Shown here: positions 58,751 through 64,000 of the stretch, piece after piece
How the letters are laid out: each line of letters opens with the position of its first letter
Numbering within the stretch: position 1 is the stretch's first letter
Origin: Paragordius varius
Lineage: Eukaryota > Nematomorpha
DNA length: 64,000 nucleotides
NCBI GenBank assembly: GCA_964247055.1
Contig: OZ176060.1
Coordinates: 1,364,001-1,428,000, forward strand
Direction of reading: 5' to 3'
Made by a program: the position numbers and the translations under genes
Notes under the pieces: model-generated
Database searches by the model: none
What the model was told of the DNA's origin: nothing
What the model saw: the letters and a program-made list of their open reading frames with translations, nothing else

Positions 58751-59289
58751 GTATTTGATTATATTTAAAGCGAAAAATATTTTAACATAGGTCTTTAATA
58801 GTAAAAATAATAATTTATTTTCATCATCGATCCTGTTCTCATATGATTGCGTATAAAGATAGCCATTTTATATGAGGCATTTATTGGTTTTAAACCAATC
58901 GTGATATGTCTTTGACAGCTTTTGCGATTGAGATTGTCAATCCAACAATCTGTTCATGTTGCCCCAGAATCTGGTTTATTCTGAGGAAGCAGGATATATC
59001 GGTGTATTTTTTAAATTTTATTGTTTGTGTTTTGCTAAAATAATTGTCGTTATGATTAGTAGAGGAGTTTTGGATTTTTTTCATTTCGCATAATTTATTT
59101 TCGTTGATTTGATTGTCAATATTTGCTAACAACTGTTAGAAGGTCGCAATCAATCGCATAGATTCTTTTGTTAGCTTAAAATGTTTTTTTGTTATTTGGA
59201 TGTCGGAATGTTGCACATGCATATGTGTTCTTGTTATGCATTTGGTAAGCTTGCTGTTTAGTGATCAAATATTATATGTCTAAAATCTG

Positions 59290-59600
59290 GGGGTTATAAA
59301 ACTACTGAAATATATATATTTTGATAGGAAAATGTATCAGGATTATCTAAAAAAGTAATTCCCACTTTTCTGGGTGCATATAAGAAAATGCCAAAATTTG
59401 TGCATATTTTTTTAAATAAGTTTTTTAAATAGAAACCAGAGGCTTCATTCCAAATTATCACCATAATATATAATAAACTACATATAAAAAATTATAAAAT
59501 GTTTTTTTTACTAATTTTGATTTTCAGTTGTGCGGTTTACCTTATAATATTTAATTAAAACCATTTTTACATGTGTTAATGGATGGAGCCAGTTCCCCAT
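59290..59600. repeat. Dispersed repeat family R, copy 3
   Basis: It matches 47,740-48,000 and 2,370-2,560. It lies in the 3.0-kb intron of lectin gene 2. Confidence 0.5.
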
Positions 59601-60547
59601 AAGATGGATTTATAATTCAGTTAAACTCTTTAATATATTATCATACTTCAATAATCATTTTTTAAAATTTATATTACATTTTTTAATTATATGAATACAG
59701 TTTGTGTAATAATATGTAATTTATATATTTTCTTTAAAAGTTTTAAACAGCCAAAACATCAAATTTTGAAACTAAGTTTTAAAAAGTTTTCCATTTATTC
59801 GCTACCAACTTTTTTTGACAAAAGAATGAGTTATTTCTTAAACTACTAATGTATGAAAATAGAAAGTTTATAAATGTCTATTTTATTTTCATTAATTTAT
59901 ACCTGAATACTTGTATACCAACGACAGATCATGTAATGATAAAATTTTTAAAAAATATTTAAAATATTTTAAAAATTTTGATTCTATATAAGGACACGGA
60001 ATATAAAACATAGCGTAGGTATTTATTTATGGGATTTTGAAAAATAAACCTCAAAAATTGTGTTTTTGTTAGACAATTGTTTCCAGGCATATTAAATTCA
60101 ATATAAATTTTAAATACGTTGAACATGAACTTGTTCGAGCCCATTAGCCGCAATAGCTGATAACATTGTTTTGAAAAGTTCTATACAAAAAAAACGAAGC
60201 AATAAAAACAGACTATATAAATAAAAAGTAGTTTTAGATATTCACAATAAAAGCAAACATTTTCCAACGCTTTTTGTCATTTTGGCGCTAGTTAGGGCTA
60301 CATATCTGTTAAATTAGCAAACGAATGATATCTTTAAGAATTTCAGTGATGGTTTTAGGTTTTCGTTAAAGGAATGTAATTCATTTGCTTTTTACAATTG
60401 GCCGCTCAATACATCAATCTCTGTAAAATACGCGACCTAATAAATATAACTTGGCTTTAGAAAACCTATTATACCGATTAAATAGTGATACCGGGTCACC
60501 ATAAAAAGAGCGATAGGGTCCAACATATTATAATTATTGAATAATAA
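59601..60547. other. AT-rich intron DNA
   Basis: No coding-like stretch or terminal repeats recognised. Confidence 0.4.
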
Positions 60548-61106
60548 TCTATATATTTATAAAAATGGAAAATGCTGGCTTTGTGATCTGTTTCCAACCG
60601 GTAAACCCATTCGAATCTAAATATCAAAAAATATAATCATAATGAATGCCCCGCCAATAACTTCGCCCTTTTTTGATAAAGGCCCCCAGTTCGGGCCCAC
60701 TCCGTGTGAAAATGGGTTTTTTTCAAAACAATCCACAAAAATTGTGTCTTTGAGACAATTTTCCGGAGAACGTGTTGTACCATTCAATTTTAAATATGAT
60801 TTTTGTTTAGTTATTTCGATTCGCTATTTTAATTTAGGCCCTCTTTTTACCCGCTCCCCCCGTAAAATGCCATTTTTTTCAAAAAACAAAGTCCACAACA
60901 ATGATTTTTTAAATCTATATTTCGCTCAAGTAAACAATATATTATTATGAATGCACAATTTTGAAATTCCTATGAGATCATAGCTATCAAATAATGTTTC
61001 AAATAATTAACATATCTGGATTATTTTATTGTCCCTTTTTTTAAATAGCCGCCCAGAAGTTCGTAGGACTTCCTCGGGCTGCGTAGCTGCACGAGAACTA
61101 CGCTAG
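60548..61106 (+). mobile_element. Helitron copy G
   Basis: It starts TCTATATATTTATAAAAATG after A and ends with GCTGCGTAGCTGC, spacer and CTAG before T, 559 bp. The 102-codon frame inside is a chance frame that recurs with breaks in other copies. Confidence 0.88.
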
Positions 61107-61778
61107 TAAATTATATTTATTGAATAAAATTATTAGCAAAAAAAGAAAATATTACCATCTTTTTTAAATTTTGACACATATATTATTTTAAATTTTATTA
61201 ATTAAATGTGTTTTTTAATGTTTTTAAAACCAGTGGCGCGCAATATTCTTTGTGGTTTTTTATATTTAAATAAATCAGCTATCAGTTATGTTAAAAACTT
61301 GGATAATAATTTCATCAAAAAGAAGATTTTCAAAATATTAGAACTTTTGTCCATAAACATATTCAAAATTATATGAAACTGGAATCTACAGATAAAAAAT
61401 TTTTGGTATTTAAAGTAAAAACGGTTTAAATTTTAAATCTATAGTGAGTAATTTGATAATGGAAATTATTTTCGATGCAAAAATCAATTTTTAAACGTTA
61501 TTGTCATGTTAAAGATATATGCATACGAAAAAAAAGTAATTCTTAAAATATAATGCGAAAGCAATAAATAATTTTAATAGTGTTGAGTCTACCAGGTGAA
61601 CGGATTCTAACCGTGCTTAAAAAAACTAGTCAAACACTTTAAAATATATATTTATCACTGATTAAAATTTATTAAAATAATAAATATACCTTTTTGATAA
61701 GCGTTCGGATCGTTTAAAAATAATTCAACAATCCAAATCATATCTTAATATTTATATGCATCATTGTTGTTTATATAG

Positions 61779-64000
61779 GTTATAGAGAAGAATGGTTTTT
61801 CTATGGCAGTGTTCCGGGAAAATACATGCAGATTATAGCAACAATTGATGTACCTGTATATTACTCTCTTTGCCAATTGACTATTATTGGACGACCCTTA
61901 AATTATACAGGCGAAAATATGGCATTTGGCAAAGTCGGCTTTGAGAAAAATAGAAACTATTATTCAGAAAATTATAATGGGCAGAATTTATATCGAAATC
62001 CCTCATGCAGAAGTTTTCTCGAATTATATTTATATAGAATTGACCTATATCCAAAATCCATGGTTCACTCTGGATTTAAATGCGATTGCTGAAATCTCTG
62101 GTGTTTATGTAGATGTGAAAAATCAATATAATTCATGGATTTTTTCAGACTATTTACATGTATTTGTGGGATATTCGGAGGATTATAATCAAAATTTTTT
62201 ATGCACTAAAAGCCAGTATAAAAAAATCATATATTAAGATCCCAGTTATTTTTTAGCCAATGTCCTTTTTTAAAAGGCCAATATGTGACAATCGTATTAA
62301 TGAGTTACCAAGGATCTGAAACTTTTTTTATCTGTTATTTTAATGTTTATGGGACGATCAAATATAATTATCAAAGTTGTCAAGTTTATAATGTATTAGA
62401 CAATATTGCTTATAAAAAATTAGCTTATACCAGATTAAATTATGCGCATCATATAACTGATGGTATTTTAAATAACTGTTTGGGCACATATTCATCTAAT
62501 ACATATATTATTGATTTAAATTATCCTCATCTAATATATGCAGCAAATTTAATTTTTAAGAACAGTATTATATTCTCTTACTTTAGAACAAAGTAGTGTA
62601 GTGCATATTAGTGTGTCGATGGGTTGGTATACTCTGTCTGCGGCAAATATAATTTGTAATTTATTTACATCCAATCAACAATTATATAAAAACTGTACAA
62701 AAGTTATTACTGGGAAATTTGTTACTATGGAATCCAAAACACAAGAAGAATTTTTGTTATGTGAAGCCGAAGTATATGGCAGAGAAATTGCAAGTGCGTA
62801 CTTTCTATAATTAAGATGATATTTCAAGAGATATAGGGGATGCATCTCAGTCATACCGTAGCATTTCTGATCCAAATGTGGCTTTAGACGGAAACTATGG
62901 CTACATCTATTCACTTTCATGGCTAACATGCACCTTCGTACCTTCAATTATTAAAGACCCATGGTGGATGGTTCATTTACGCTCTATTTATGTCATATCG
63001 GGGATAGAAATATACCGAAAATTGGATAATTGTGATAATGGTAGATCAAACATTAACACTTATAGATAAAAAAGTATACAATTTTCAAATTCGAGTTGGG
63101 TTCGACAAGGATTATTTAATGAATGATATATGCGCCGAATATAAAGGATATATGTATCAAACAAATAATACCATTGTGTTGAATTGTGTAAGCTCTAGTA
63201 TAGGTTTTATCTTTTGTTATTTCAGATATTTTACACAATGATTATTCAATGTATGGCGATACCGTTTCTATCAATATCATAACTGATGCCAAAGACATAA
63301 ATGCAAATTTAATTATTTGTGAGTTAGTGATAACGGGATTAGATATTGGATTTATGGAAAGTTATTACCTTAATAATTTTAGCATCTATCAAAAATATTG
63401 GATGTTTTAACGAAATACAAACTAATTCTCTCTATGATCCAAAATATAATTTAAGTTTATCCAAAGAAGATGATATATTAACAAACATCTTGGCTTTCAA
63501 AGTTGATTGCAACCGAAAATGCCGTACTCTTGGATTAGATTTTTCGGCAATATATGGTTAAATAATGTTTAAAAAATTTAGGCGGAATAAAATGTTTTTG
63601 CGTTAATGAATTAAATAATAAATTTTTAAAAATAAATGATAGGGAGTGTGATCTATGTGAAGAACATTATTTTTGTGGTTTAAATTCCATATTCATATCT
63701 GCAACTCAATTAAGTACATTTAAAACTAATTATTAGTTAATGTCGGTTATAATAAATGGGTGGAAACAGATTCTAAAGCTTTTGAAACAGCCTTAACCGA
63801 TGGGATCACTGATGTTTTTGCAACATACAGCTGTATTACCATAAAAAAATGGTCAAAATTAGAACTAGATTCCGTTTATTCCATTGTTGGCATGTATATA
63901 TTAACCACAATAAGTTATCTGTATTATAACACATAATAGATCAATCATTTGATTTAGAAATATTTTATGGATATGATCATTATGATATGAGAAAAAACAA
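61779..64000 (+). CDS. Lectin gene 2, exons 15-25: F5/8C domains and WSC domain 2, open at right edge
   Basis: Exons are 61,779-62,012, 62,038-62,215, 62,239-62,564, 62,587-62,793, 62,816-63,040, 63,066-63,197, 63,226-63,360, 63,383-63,556, 63,582-63,713, 63,737-63,913 and 63,940 to beyond the window. The ten introns are 22-28 nt. One is phase 2, the rest phase 1. Closing strands include GKYMQIIATIDV, LKGQYVTIVLMSYQG, ITGKFVTMES with FLLCEAEVYG, and LIICELVITG. Cores include NPWFTLDLNAIAEISGVYVD and DPWWMVHLRSIYVISGIEIY with FQIRVGFDKD. WSC domain 2 at 63,383-63,713 reads IGCFNEI, DCNRKCRTLG, IKCFCVNE, RECDLCEEHYFCG, again eight cysteines. The next F5/8C domain begins NVGYNKWVETDSK. Confidence 0.9.

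Noticed and set aside
60642-60950. Helitron open frames, also 14,480-14,758, 32,494-32,727, 39,145-39,455, 48,714-48,974
   Set aside because: They lie in copies of one Helitron family in both strands, differ in frame and are broken in other copies, so they are not genes.
1-64000. tRNA, rRNA and snRNA genes
   Set aside because: None recognised by eye on either strand; short GC-rich stems seen belong to Helitron or hAT ends.

Overview
The window is about three-quarters A+T and comes from an animal nuclear genome. The clearest host gene is the 5' half of AP2M1, the clathrin adaptor AP-2 mu subunit, at the left edge on the minus strand. The rest of the host coding sequence is a family of secreted, modular lectin-like proteins on the plus strand. 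It is cut into small exons by 25 introns of only 22-28 nt, and reading phase is preserved at every junction. Introns of that size in an animal recall dicyemid mesozoans. That assignment is an inference from intron size; the sequence itself only shows an AT-rich invertebrate with micro-introns.

Layout. 1-1.2 kb: AP2M1. 2.3-13.5 kb: a transposon pile, with a near-identical inverted duplication around a LINE fragment, a related older copy, and a second LINE split by a hAT MITE and by a 3.3-kb hAT that itself carries a Penelope-like element with inverted terminal repeats. 13.9-15.5 kb: a long-TIR MITE holding two Helitron-type insertions. 17.1-25.5 kb: an 8.4-kb inverted structure with two 4063-bp arms, identical wherever compared, each carrying a full IS630/Tc1-type transposase; its outer ends are CAGTAAAATATG termini flanked by TA. 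26-38 kb: lectin gene 1, with a signal peptide, whose long introns hold an old Ty3/gypsy-type remnant, a degraded inverted repeat, a Helitron and nested MITEs. 38-46 kb: Helitron, interlocked MITEs, a satellite block, an unassigned minus-strand coding piece and a diverged relative of part of the palindrome. 46.7 kb to the right edge: lectin gene 2, about nine F5/8C (fucolectin-type) domains and two WSC domains, still open at 64,000. Its long introns carry Helitrons, a deleted LINE and MITEs.

How it fits together. The lectin genes are built from a repeated cassette. It has an a-part ending in the W-x-V-x-L...Y-x-I strand, a b-part with V-x-V-G, and a c-part ending G-K-(Y/F)-V-T-(I/L)...L-C-E-(I/V)-E-(V/I)-(F/Y)-G. 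Nearly all introns are phase 1, so cassettes can be duplicated or skipped without frame loss. Intron length is bimodal: either 22-28 nt or 1-8 kb (one possible 69-nt exception), and the recognisable transposons sit in the long class. The most unusual objects are the giant palindromic transposon and the micro-intron modular lectin locus.
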